DNA of 64,000 bases from Varroa destructor (Eukaryota > Arthropoda > Arachnida > Mesostigmata > Varroidae). The notes under the pieces are model-generated. The model did no database searches, was not told the origin of the DNA, and saw nothing but the letters and a program-made list of their open reading frames with translations. Both the position numbers and the translations under genes were made by a program. The stretch lies in the NCBI RefSeq assembly GCF_002443255.2, contig NW_019211456.1, positions 51,024,486-51,088,485 on the forward strand. Direction: 5' to 3'. Numbering within the stretch: the first letter of the stretch is position 1; each line of letters starts with the position of its first letter. Below are positions 26,086 through 39,300 of this stretch, piece by piece.

Positions 26086-26283
26086 CGTCTATGTTCAAGG
26101 AGTCCGGAGGCCGAACGCGGTAAAAGTTCCAACATGTGCGTCGCAAATACTCCCAACAATGGCGATTCACTGGACAGCTGTTCCGAGCCCGCCAACCGCG
26201 ATAGATTTTCACTTTTGTTATCGAAAAAACAAGCTGTCTTTAGCGTGATGAAACTGCTCAAGAATGCGGTAGGAATTTTGTAA
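26086..26283 (+). CDS. Orphan coding-like segment, cysteine-containing, unrecognised
   Basis: An open frame follows the acceptor-like ATCCTTCAG (AG at 26084-26085) and runs 65 codons to TAA at 26281. A donor-like GCG|GTAGGA at 26268/26269 is an alternative end. The encoded segment is polar with three cysteines (RLCSRSPEAERGKSSNMC at the start) and a basic-hydrophobic end (FSVMKLLKNA). Codon texture is less AT-biased than the flanks. It would join in phase 0 with the segment at 24541-24651 and with the internal donor at 23402, which would make a 126-residue secreted protein, but this rests only on splice-site phase. Function unknown. Confidence 0.2.
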   Translation, partial: RLCSRSPEAERGKSSNMCVANTPNNGDSLDSCSEPANRDRFSLLLSKKQAVFSVMKLLKNAVGIL

Positions 26284-26635
26284 ATACTGTTTGTTATGAA
26301 TGATGTTATTTGCGGCTGCTAATTACCCTTTGCTAAAGTCCTGCTAATAGCGATCTAGAAACACGTTCGTGCCAGGTCTGCGTAGTCATGGACGCCGTTG
26401 TACCATTTGATGTTTACATCTGTTATTAGGTAACGTCTAAGCATGTTTCACTCGTCAAACGGATATCGCAATCGAGATTGAGATTCGGAGTAGACTTAAG
26501 CCAACCAGTTGCTCAGCTTTCATAAACAATGGAATCAAAATCTGTGCGAACAAGACCCACAAGAAGCGTTCTCGTATGGGTAGATCAAATAATAATCAAT
26601 AGTTGCCGTACGCAAGCTAATCCCACAAACATCCA

Positions 26636-26667
26636 TATAAAAGCCAGCGAAAACACTGCGAAATTCA
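26636..26667 (+). promoter_or_regulatory. Core promoter of the Kazal gene: TATA box and initiator
   Basis: TATAAAA at 26636-26642 is followed by an arthropod-type initiator TTCAGC with its A at 26667. The 31-base spacing is exactly that of a TATA/Inr promoter. This predicts a 33-base 5' UTR before the ATG at 26700. Motifs and spacing are seen; the start site is inferred. Confidence 0.6.
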
Positions 26668-26699
26668 GCAAACGCTTGGTTCTCTTTTAACAAACAACC

Positions 26700-27151
26700 A
26701 TGAAGTTCGTCATTTTGGCCTCTGCCTTCGCCTACACCCTGGCTGTAAAGCCTGTTGGTGAGTATATTTTACGAAATTTTCCACCGTCAAAACTGGACAT
26801 ATGGTTATAATTCGATTCCGGCTACGCCTCGCATACTTACAATATAACTTTGTACGTATAATTCCTACAGATGTCCCTTGCATTTGCACGAGAGAATACA
26901 TACCCGTCTGCTATAAAGGGCAAAACTACGGCAACCCATGTGAAGCCAGATGTGCCGGGGCACGTGACTCAGAGCTGGTCCATGGACAATGTAAGAACTT
27001 TTCTAGCTGTGTATGCCCGAGAATATTGGACCCTGTCTGCCTCGATGGTGTTACCTATAGTAATCGTTGCATAGCCGAATGCGCAATGGCTACTGTTGGG
27101 CGGTTTGCCGTGGGTGCCTGCGACGCATTATACTTTGACAACAGACACTGA
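26700..27151 (+). CDS. Secreted two-domain Kazal-type serine protease inhibitor (112 aa)
   Basis: Two exons, 26700-26757 and 26871-27151, are joined across a 113-base intron (GTTG|GTGAGT ... CCTACAG|ATG, phase 1). The start MKFVILASAFAYTLA is a signal peptide. The mature protein has two Kazal domains with identical cysteine spacing: C23, C25, C33, C43, C47, C60 and C66, C68, C76, C86, C90, C103. The C1-x-C2 spacing is of the non-classical invertebrate type. The predicted P1 residue, two after the second cysteine, is Arg in both domains (R27 in CTRE, R70 in CPRI), which by family knowledge points to trypsin-like proteases. Possible roles are inhibition of digestive, host or prophenoloxidase-cascade proteases; the sequence cannot decide. 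A TATA/Inr promoter lies just upstream and an AATAAA at 27325. The signal peptide and the inhibitor region are on separate exons, as is common for small secreted inhibitors. Confidence 0.93.
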
Positions 27152-27324
27152 ACTCTGCAGTTGATCACCCTTCGTAGTTCCTCAACGACATCTTCTAGGG
27201 ATAAAAGTAACTAACTCATAAAAGTCAAGGGCATTAAAAGTAAATTAACGCTACAAAAAAATACCACAAAAATATTAACAGATGAATCATGTAAGGTTTA
27301 CATTTGTTCAAGATAACTGTTTGA

Positions 27325-27330
27325 AATAAA
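27325..27330 (+). terminator. Polyadenylation signal AATAAA for the Kazal gene
   Basis: A canonical AATAAA lies 174 bases after the TGA. Together with the TATA/Inr it frames a compact transcript of about 0.6 kb. Confidence 0.65.
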
Positions 27331-30300
27331 CATTCTTATCCACAATTCATCCCACTCCATGTCCCGATTTGCTTTGAAGACTCATTGAACTTATCATGGG
27401 GACAGATGAAATATTCAGGGGAAAATTGTATTAATTGTAGACGCGTGTAGTGTAGAACTTCAGTGCCGTTCAGAGTAGCACTTCGCATACGAACATTTAC
27501 TCAATGAAGACGAAGACACATAGTCGATTTACTAATCATTTAATAGATGAACACTGAAATAAGGTTAATATAGCGCCTGTTTGCTAAAAAGGAGTTCAGG
27601 ATAACTATACGAACAGCGTCCATTCAGCGCGTACAGCTAGCCATCCTTGTCATTTTTTAGCTAACGGTGACGGTAGATAGCTATTGTATGTAGAGCCGTA
27701 TGTGGAAAAAAAATGCGCGCTTGTCTATAAATAATGCGACATCGTGAAAAAAGTTCGGCAGATTTAATGAGCATTTTATTAAAGCAACAACAAAGCTAAA
27801 GCAGCGAAGATGAACTTTAACTCTCAAAGTAAAGTTTTTTTCTGCCTGCAGAAGCCATACACAGTTAAGCATAAGAAGGTCATAAATTTATTTAATACAA
27901 TAAACGTCATCACTGTTACATAGCTTAGTAGAACTTTAAAAGGGGTTCATAGAGTAGACTTTACGTGAAATATTCTGCAAAAATGTTCGCTGGTTTTAAG
28001 ATGCGAAATGTAACAGTACGATGTAACAGCCAATAGAAATGTTTAATGGTATGTTAAAACAAGATATTTTGAAAAACTTCTCTGTTCGTAATATAAGCTA
28101 TCTTGCCAATCCTAAGTTGCGTCGGTCAGTTATTTTCGTATAACGAGGCCGAAAGCCAACTCTATGAAGGTATTCTTCATTACTTCATAAAAGAAAAAAA
28201 ACGTTGCACACCTTGATACTGCACGCAAGTATAACCTCGAAATTCGGAGCTGATGTGCCGAAGTAAAAGAAAGCGGAAAATATCAAATGGTGATTTTTCT
28301 ATCTTTCGGCCCATAGTTCAGCGTTCAAACCTAAAAACTGTACAAAAAAAAAAAAGCTACACTTTTCTGTGAAATCTACATTTTCATTTTTAGGACCTTT
28401 TTAATACCATTTTTAATACCTAATAGAAACCTGACGCCACCTTAAGCTTACGTTTCTTTTCAGCTATGATAATTTGTAGATATTTAGGTACGGATGTAGA
28501 ATCGGGACCAAAATTTTGCTTCTTGAAGAATGGTAGGTCCTGCTATAGAAGCAAGCTAAGGTAAGTTACTCTACTTTCTCTTAATTGATGAGATCAATCG
28601 CCATCTTGAGGCAGAGTATGGTACTAACAGGATTCGTGATCAAAGGTTAAAAACAACCAAGTTGTCTGTCCTCATTGTAACGATGGCTTTTACTGCCAGC
28701 GATGCCCACTTCGATCGAGGTATGGGCAACTTCTTATCAGGTGGACATTTAGCGCCTATGGCGTCTAATTGATTGGGTATATAATGTTTCTTATAGCTTC
28801 TCGAAGTTCGCTTTAGGCAAACACGACTTATATATGTACATCGGCATGCTCAATACGTTCAATTAAGTTTGCCGTTAACTGCAGGCATCCTGACTTTTAG
28901 CTTAAGGCCGACTGGATACAGCCCTAAGACTTCAAATATTCGCTTGCCTGAATCTTCGGCGAAATGTTAGCGGACAGGTATGGCTATAAACGCCAGTATC
29001 CCGCGCCTGACAACAGGTTTCTGCCAGCAAATGTGTCCCTGAAAAGCTGTGTATCTGCATCCGGCACTCGATACTATTTGACAAACCACTCTATTCATAA
29101 CCAATAAGCCTAGCCGTAGAACACTAGGAGTACTCAATACAATGAGTTCTCATAATGAATTAGCTTTCTACAGTATCCTTTAAACTGACGGGATGTATTC
29201 TAGTTTCCTCACGGCCTTTCGACACGTGAGCTGTTAGTTACGAAAGAACTATGACAGATTTCGAATTTATCGAGCCTGATTTTTCATCTTTCAAATAGGA
29301 TTTCTAAAAAGCTCGGATTCCCGTGTTTGCCTTAAGCGCCAATAGAGCTAGAAGGACGAGCCATAAAGTTATCAAGTTTCAGCGTATCTTCTCCTTAACA
29401 AAATTAAATAGCTCGCCTTCAATTCAAGAATTTGTCACTTTTTTGGCGCGCATACGTTGTGATATCATACTATACCCTATACTTAGACGACGTTTGATAC
29501 TCACGCAAAAACGTTTATACTGTCTAGTAGATAAATTTGTCGGTACGCCGAACGCAAGCGAATGAACCCGATTGTTGTTGTTGTTGTTGTTGTTATTATT
29601 AAAATCAAATGATAAACTGGGCAATTTGTGTCTTATCAGGAAAGAAAAACAGGGCAAATCTAAAAGTTGACCAATTTACGAAATCATCAGCTGCTGCTTC
29701 CCACTGGGAATGGCCAATGAGGTAATACAAGCGCATTAGGTATATAGTGATAAGCCGCTCGTGACACACAGCAGCAGCAGAAAATATCTGACGTCCTGAC
29801 CTAACCTCAAATCAGGATATTCGGGCACTTAAGCATGCAAAATCTGTAGTTTTCATATGTTTAAACCATATTAATTAGTTAAAAATAGCTGCGTGTCTCC
29901 CGGTGAACGTCAACATCGAGTCGACTATCCTCGGATTATGACAGAGTGCGTCTGTGAATAGAAAGCATTACCTGGACGTAATTAAAAAGCCGTTCGTTAC
30001 CTAATAAGCGCTCGCACTATGAGAAAATGCAATACTATCTCGTAAATGCCGCGATTTCTACTTTTTTTTTAACGGCTCTTAAACGACCGCTATAACTTCG
30101 TTCCAGCGATTCTGACACGTTATCACCATGAAATTTCGAAGCGTTGAGAACACAAGAGTGATGAAACTTGAGGACAACGCCTCAATGGTCCTACCGACGA
30201 TCTAGTTGTCGCAGCGATATATCTCTAGAGGCCACCAAACAGAAGTTCGATAGAGCGGCATACAAGCTACATAGCACCAGGAAGCTCCGTCTAAATGTCG

Positions 30301-33300
30301 TTTATCATGACTAGTAGAGAAGTTATTTTCGAACGTAAACATACCCTAGCAGCCTTACATTACACAGAATTTGTGTGTTATAAAGAAAGTATTCTATAAT
30401 AGAGCACTCACTTTATCGCGACAAACAGTTGAGTCTAAACAGATCCGCTATTGTCTTTTGAATTCTATTCATGTGAGCGGCTTTTTCAGCCGCTTGCCAC
30501 ACATGTTTAAATGATTATGCCGCCATAGTGCCGCCGCGGAATGATTGCCTCCAAAAAGGTCCATTCTCAAGAGTTCAGGCTGTTCAATGTGCACCCGTAA
30601 GTGTTTTCAATTCTGCCAAGTAATTTTGCCACCGTTTACAGACGCAGATTTTTACTACGGTCAGTGATCACAGATTTTAATACGATCAGCAGCTGATTGT
30701 CGTGCTCTTTCTGCAGAACCGAAAGTTCATGTCTCGTCAGAGTTAAACTGTCGATAGATTCGTTACTTGTGAGGCTGCTCAAAGACACATTTTACTCTCA
30801 GCCAGTTTTCGATGTTATTAACTTACTATTAAAGTTTTACGCAAGTTGACAATAATGACATGTTATTGTTAATGAGGTAACACTATTATACATGGAGAGG
30901 CTTTTTTGCCACCTATTCTGAGTTTACGTTGAAGACTAAGAGGCTGTAAATAATTCAAATGTGCGAGACACATAATTCGCCGTCGTTTCGTGGGTGTAAA
31001 GCGGTTACTTATTTATTCGAGATTTTCTTCTACGGTGCACCCACTGTATAATTCGCTGGAGGTTTCCAATAATTACACTTATGGAAATTACATGTTTATT
31101 ATTACCACTATTATATCAGTCTGGGTGATGGACGGAAAGTACGATCGGGTTGGCTTTATAGGCAAACATCCAACTTCCGCAATCCACTGTCAATTGCTTC
31201 AAGAAAGCATTAAGTATCAACTGCCGACCGCTCTCAGAGCTTCTCCTTACAAACACGATAGGATATTCGGTCTAACATGTATTCGCGTCAACGATAATTG
31301 GACACGTAACAGTTTTTCCGCCAGAATTGCCCGATCGAGTCCATTAGAGCCTGGGTCACGCCCAGATGCGTATATTGCCTAATTAATATCCTAGTACCTG
31401 TGTGGCTGGTTATGAAACATAGAAAGAAAAAAAAATATACTTGAACATTTCAAATACGCTGAAAGGTCCATATGTTTTAAGTTAAATATCGAAAAACTCA
31501 CTCAGAGCTTGATAAAAGGTTAGAGGCTATGGCGTACCCTGCAAGGGGTCGCTTTGGTCACCGGACATTTGTCTGCACGATACGGTGATGATTCTGTTAT
31601 GACACGTATAACTGGCAGGAAATGTTCGTTGAGCTTTAGAGTTCGATTAAGCTTGAGTATTAGCTTGATTCCTTCAGAACGCATATACAGCACGTAGACA
31701 GAGGCAGCCTTATAATATAGCTTCCCCTCTGTAATGAACTCATTGCTAGTAAAGACTCTATTGCAGCGAAGTTACGAATGAGCAACATGCAAATCGATGA
31801 GTAAAAACAGCACAAGGCCGACTGTAGAATAAATGTCACAATATAATTAATGGTTAACTAGGCTAAGGTCAGCACAGCGTGGCACATAGATCGTAAACTG
31901 TGGAAAACACTCAATTACGGCATATGGATCTTCAGAAGAATTGATATCCAGAGCACTTAGCTTTTAGGAAGGGACCTTAAGGGATACGTATTAGGACAAG
32001 AAGCCTTTCCGCTGTAACGACCAATAAGATGAGATTTTCTAAAAACCTAAGAAGGAAAAATATCGACTACCATTTTAGTATTTGATCATTTTCTTATAAA
32101 CATAGATCAGTGCGTTTTCGCACTGGTCGAAGTGATTTATTTACCTCCGCAGTCAGAAGCATTATTTTTAAACTCATTTTTAGGCGTTTAGGACCCTATT
32201 TGAATATCTCTTGTGCATACAATCTGTTACATACAGTATATATCCAACAATAGATTAACGTATGCTGGATACTTTGATTGGATTAATTTTTTCATCCTTA
32301 AAATACTGAAGAAGGAAGAAAACTCGATTGCTTGTGCTTGTGTTTGTGTGTACAACCATCTACCGTGTATTTAGTCTAACAAAAAAAAACAAGTGGAACT
32401 CATATATGTATCGTGATTACTTTAAAAATGGCTTTGACGGTTTTAGTAATTGTTTATGCACCGCTCTGGCGTGGTGAAAAAAGATTAAAGAAAACATAAT
32501 TAGCTCGGGATTCATTCTAAAAACTGCAATGTTGTTAAACTTTACATTGATAATACTTAATTATATCTGTTCACACATATTACGCGGAGTAGAGTAAATA
32601 TAATAACAATAGATAACAAATAGACAAGAGACATTGCCTTAAATCGGATCCTATATGAGGCCATTGTTAGCAGCTTTGTAAGTCAACGCAGCAAAGATCA
32701 CTTTTCTGCATTCGTAGCTATAGCCTTGTTGGGCTTAATGGCCTAAAATAACAAAGCATGTCTGAAGCGCATGTCAGAGCAGAGGGATAAGCAATTAGAA
32801 ATCTTCATACTACAAGACCCGGCGGCTGGGTTGCCTTTTAATAATCTAATTGTTATCTTGCTATTGCAAATTTCTAGTTTTCATTAGGAGAAGATAGAAA
32901 AAAAAACCGGGCTTATTTCCTTGGTATCATCGCGATTTATATATGAGTTAGACGCGCATGAAACCTAAATGGTAATACTAGTCTATCTATTTTTTCTATA
33001 CTATCTACTTTTTCTGGCTACTCTAAATTTACGATGGCGGGAAAAATAATACCTTCGGATACAGTGACTCTTTGAAGCGAGCGCCATGTTGCTATATTGC
33101 AACATATAGACCGCCAATCCATTAATAGAGACGTAACACTTTCTTTTTAAAAGCGTCGTTTCTGCGCTGTACTGTTTTTTGTTATCGCTACTAGCACGTC
33201 GACCCTTACAATCACTGGCTATTCACAGATGGGCCTACTTAGTCATATACAGAACACTGAAAAAAATTGATCCATGTTTGTCTCTTTTTCAGGACCAAAA

Positions 33301-36300
33301 CAATGAGTAACATCTCTGGTAACGACCTAATGGTTATTTGAACACCTATAATGGAATTGTGCTCATTAAGCTCGTACGCGTGATTATATCAGATATTGCA
33401 GCAAAGTTATACAATTGTCCATAGACAATTAGACATTTAGCAAAAATGCTCTATAAGGCATATAAAAAATAAAGCTGTCCTTCTTTGTTGTTCTATCGAA
33501 ACAAAAACTATACACAATAGTTAATTTTACATCTATAGACTCCGCATTGTCACTTCTTTATAGGAATGTATTAGTACGCATCCGCATATTACACTAGTAA
33601 GCGTTTAATCTAATCTTTATATTTGCGACGTGAGCCGTTTAAGTTACTGAGAAGTAAGAATCCTGTGATGCTTCCCGAAGACCCACCTGTTGTTGGGTCA
33701 ATTTCGTAATTAGCATGATCTATATTATTAATTTGCTTTGCTTTTAGCAGAGATACGGATTTCCAGCAACGCTCAGTTGTCCTTGGCATTTCTAGGCCAG
33801 ATATTATAATTGCTTGTTATATCCATGTAGCGTGTACAGTAAAAAACTGATACTAGTGCATTTGTGTTAATAAATACGCCATAAATTACTAATAGCTTGT
33901 GCAGACATCGACCAGCCCAAAAAAAAGGCTTACACTGTGAGTTTATATTTTCAGTGGTTAATAAAAGCGAGGTAGAGTATTTACACGGTCAACAATTTCT
34001 TTCTTAACATAATATTTCATTGTTTATCTAAAGCTATCTGCTACAATCTTGTTTTCACGTAATCGAAATGATCCAAAATGACTTCGAGTATAATATGTTT
34101 TTCTATTAAAAGCTAATTATTTTTCAGGAAGGTATTATTTTCCAGTTGCATTCATTGAATATCTAGGTAGAATTTACGATAAATTTAGCCAAATTTCTAG
34201 TTTGGCTACGTCGTTTGAGACGTCATCCATTTCGAAAACTGGCACACTTGTTACTTCTATAAATAAATGTTCCTCCATTAGTTTGGGCAAAGTATGAGTC
34301 CTGTTTAACACAGTTTTGACTTAGATATGGGCCCTGTTATACGTGGAAACAATCGCAAAGTTGCTCATGTTTTGTCGTGCTGTACGATCTGCAGGAGCAT
34401 CAACATGTGTCTGTAGAATTCTGCCATTGTTTATTTCCTCTATTATTGAAAAGCACCGATCGTGTTCTACAGTTTGTCAACAAGGCGTAAATTGACGGAG
34501 CTATGATATTCATCCCCACTCGGAAGTACGATTGGGTCGCGTTTCACTGCAACGCCAGGTTTAACGTTTGAAAAATCTCTTTAGCTTGTTGCAACTGTTC
34601 CGTACCATTTTTTTTCATCAAATAAGCTTCTCAGACATGAACGCGATATATCCATTGTTTACTCTATCTGGGTATAACAATGTATTCGTATAACTGGTCT
34701 CGGTCTCGGATAAAGAATCTTATCACAATCATAGTCGTGACGCTGGTTTCATTGCGTCACTTCGTGTACTCTCATATACTTCGACGATTGTTCTCCGTGA
34801 AGTAGTACAAGGTCTTTGGCGTTGCATATTTAGCGGAGATGTTAAAAAAAAAAAAAAACTATTCTAAGATTAGTACGATAACCTGAAAACTTTGTTCGTC
34901 CTGACTACTAATACTAGAAGAACGATAAGCGTGAACGTCTTGACTAAATGAGAAAGGGGTAGTTTTCTGATGCGCCGCTACCTAGCGGTACTATATTAGG
35001 TAGATAATCGCAAACATGGATAAATTATCAAGGTTTTCGTCTTTTCAATGTTGCCTTTAGAAAATCCAGCTGTCCAAACGTTCTGTTGTTAGTTTACATG
35101 GGATCCTCTACGCATAAAGTTATCCTATAACTGGATTCAATTAATTGCTACGTGTTCTGAAAAAGTAACCTCACTCGTTAGCAAATTGGCATGAATCTCT
35201 TCTTCAAGTTTAAACTTGGGCGCGTGGCAACGAATGCTTTGACCACACTTCGTTCCGCTTCCGGGGAAGCAATTATAATGCACCTTCTTAAAAAGAGTTC
35301 TGAATTCAAACATAACTCTAACTTGAGACGATTGAAGACGTCTGGATTAACGCTGCATTCAGCTATCAAAAACTGGACGTGATGAGAAATGATGAACACT
35401 CAATGAACTGGTTAAGAAATGGCTTCTTTATTCGTTAAGAGACGAGGAGAAAAAGCTACGCTCTTCACGCAGACAATTCAACGGGACAATTAGAGGCGGC
35501 AGTATTACTACGTGAGCCGGCTGAACAGACGAGCCCGCCCAGACTCGTTCAAGACAAAAACCAATTAAAAAGGCAATAAATATGTAATGGAATTTTTTTT
35601 TTTTCACAGTTTAGGACCTGTCAAACTCATAGCAGGGCAGGTCTATAGGCCTATCTCGCACAACTGGAAGGAGTGACAGCAGCTTAGTTGCCTTATAGAC
35701 CGAGGCGTTCGTCATAGCTGCGACGGAAACCTACGGTGCATTGAGCTCATTTCATACCAGCTGGCTACCATTTACCCTTTCGAAATAAGTCTCGACGATT
35801 ATGTTCATATCACAACAAATCCACACTACCGTCTGTCAACATAACGATCGCCTGATCAATAGCGGAAATCGATATCCACGAACGAAAATCAATTATGCAG
35901 AACCAGCTTAATTGTTCCATAAGCTAAAAGCCTAATTATGTACCTTAATAAGCTTTTCTGAGTTTTGTTCTGAGTTGGATGATAGGAGGCATCAATTCAT
36001 ATGAAACCATTATTGATAACGGTCTTCAATTTAATGGACAAGTTATAGTAACGATCGCTGATGCGTTCGATAAAACTGTTCACGATTGATGGCAGAATTC
36101 CGGACCTAAGATTACTCATAGAGATGTAACAGTTAACGGTACGCTGTCATGTTGATACGACGTTTGAACGGACGGAAAATTGTCACGCCAGGTAAATCAT
36201 TTCAAGGTCTGTGGGTTGTTTCGTTCGAAAATACGACAAATCAAATATATTTCGCCCTTGGTAATTTAAAACTTATTCTATCTTGCGAAACTTCGGTAAC

Positions 36301-39300
36301 TTTGAATCGGGCGCATTCAGGTAACCCACAAGCAGAGCGACCATCCGCCATGTTCTATTTTGTTGTCTGTCGAGAGACCAAAAAAATTAAAATGTTACGC
36401 CATTTGTTTTATCCTGAAAAATCATTTGGTGTTGCTGATTCGTATGAGCCTTCCAACTGATCCGTTCTAATCGACCCGATTGAGTATTAACGTTGAATCT
36501 GTGTCCTTTCAACCGTACGGTGAGGTAACCGTAATGGTACCTCACCTCCATAAACGTCACTTCGCTTTTGTGTTGTGAACGAAAAAAAAAAAATAACTGA
36601 TACAAAAATTAATGGCTGTTCTAGGCAGAACAGTATCGATTGCCAGTAGTCCGAATATGGTAAGTCTTTTTGAAACTCTTCGCGCATTTTGAACACTCTA
36701 GCCGTTTTGAGGCCTTAAATTTTGACATCTATGGCCTACTGTCAGCATAAAATTGAATGCTATTGAACTTTTTCATACATAGCGTATTTGAGCAACAACT
36801 TCTCTTCTACCAATATCGATAGACGTATGATACTATAAAAAAAAAAGTTATTTGTGACCTAAGCGAAAGATATTTCGAAAACGATTAGTTAGCGGTTTGG
36901 GCCTTAGGTCAAATGCTGTAACAACAATGAATAACGGTTGTAATAAATAAATATGACCGTCAGGGGTGACACTTCTAGAACATGCCGAATTCGTTGTCTA
37001 GATAATCTTTACGTTTATCTTTATCAATAAATAACGTTTTTTTTTTTTAAATTTGCTACGCAATGAGCAAATACACATGTTAAAAGAACCTCTTTTATAA
37101 TTAGATATTCAGCTGACTACTATAAAATACCTGCATGCAACTAATGTAGGTTTTCATATCTACAGGAACTTTCTAGGTCGAAAATGACTCCAGAAGCCAA
37201 GTGCAAATCAATTAGCAGGTTCCTAATTAACGTAATTACTGACTATAGTGTTTTCACTAGGATGGCGTCATTCGGCCTTGATTTCCGACTAGCGATCGCG
37301 GTTTTGGGCCATCCTTAGCGATTTTCAGTATCTTTAGGTAACTCTTAATATAAATTGTCTATAAATTAACATCTTCACTTAAGGCCATTTAAAGGACATT
37401 TTAGTTTTTTAGGCTAAGGTACCATTTTTAGTTATACAAGCTCTTAGATATAACTTAGAATTTAGGCCAGTTGGCAGTTTTAAGGTGAAGCTTTTTTGCT
37501 CCGAAAGGCGCCCTTGTTTAGCGCTAATATACAAGAAGTGAGCTGCAATTTACTTATGACGGCAGACTCAGTCAACATTGGCTTTTATATTTTCTTTGTG
37601 TAAATCGTTTATTTTCTATGCAGAGCTTTGTTTAACTAAAAAGTTTACACGGCTTTTGATCTGCACTCATTTATGATATGTTACTTCCAAAGGGAGGAAG
37701 ACAATAGCCGCACGTTAGACCAATTTCTTATTAATCGCATTCATTATCTTAGAAAAGCCCGCTATAATTTTACTGCGCCGTTCTTTTCTGGTGTATCGCT
37801 CACTAAGCGCATGGTATATAAGACCCGCGTGAAATGAGTGTTCGTTTAAAAGACGTGCTTGTAATTACGCAAGCCTCGAACACCAAATAGGATTTTTGTT
37901 TATGAATTTCATCAGCCACTTCCGGGCCGACATAACCATTGAGGGGTTTAAGGGGATTCTTTTTTAGCATAATTGCCATCACCTGAGTCTAGTCTAGAGG
38001 CCAATCATTTCACTATTAGTATGCTGTTTTTATCTTGGAAACCAACTTTCGATGCAGGCTCTTTTGAATATAGAAGAACACGGCGTGGGCGATCAGTCGA
38101 TACGTAGCAGCTGGCACATTGCTGGTTCAGTATTAGAATATGAGTAGTAGATTTGGTAACGAACCGTGCTATTGCGTTGTCGTGTTATTGGAGAGTCCCG
38201 GATACCCCTGGCAACAGTTATGTCAAGTAACTTTTCGATAATATCGGCCCTTTTTCAGCGCCTTTCCAGATACCCCCGAATGGTACTATAAACATTTGTT
38301 TTATAAATAAAAGTTTTGGTTGTTTTGAGGAAGTTTTTTCGCAAGTTGCAATTGAAAAATACCACTTTGCGAGCGCAGAAAATTTTACTCGTGTTTACCA
38401 TCTGCCAAAGATATGTTTATCTCAGTTGCCTTAAGTAATGGAATAAGCAACGGTTACAACGTTGAGATGTACCTTCGGAACTGATAAATATCAAACAAAC
38501 TAAGGCTCAAATGATTTACTCGTTAGAACCAAACGTCTGGCATGGAACTATACATATATATGTTAATTCCAAAGTTCCGTGTTCCAATATTGTTATCGTT
38601 GTTATTACTGCAATTCTATCAAAAATTTTATGCAAATAAGTTGAAATTGACAAGTAAATAATTACGGTGAGAATATTTTTGTAGCTAACATCCCTGCACC
38701 TGATCAACTGTCACATTCTGTTCCTTTTAACTAGGAATACCATGCTTAAAAAAGATGATCGTCTCAAAGTGTACGTAACACCGTAAATAAAATCGTGTGT
38801 CGCTTCGATCTAAGTAAAAAAAAAACTGAAAGCAAACAACAAATCGTACTATAAACTTGTCGTACGCGTCGGCCTTGAATTACTGGGTTCATTCTTATTG
38901 CGGCCAACTTCAGTTAAAAGGCTGCTTGCTCCTTCGGCCTGCCGTCGACCACAGTCATCAACCGTGAGAAACCGTGAAGTACACTTTTTTTGCGTAACTC
39001 AAGGAGTAAGCTCAATTATGTCGCTGATACTTTGAGGACACGCCATGTCGCGTTTAACCCTTTAACAATAAACCTAGCTGAACCTTTCAACAATACCTAA
39101 TGGCAGTTTATAGTGAAAATTCATAATTTATTATTCACTGCAAAGTTGAATTCCTCTAGTTTGACAGGAAAGTTGTTTATGTAAACGTTTAAAAATATAT
39201 AAATTGTAATCGCTGAAAGCGCGTGAGTGGGAAGCTTAATGTGTGCTCTTGAACCGTGCATCCATGCTCGAGGCCATTGTCCAAACGGTCGCTGACGTAT

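Noticed and set aside
30990..31382. 130-codon plus-strand frame
   Set aside because: No domain or exon borders with matching phase; chance-length.
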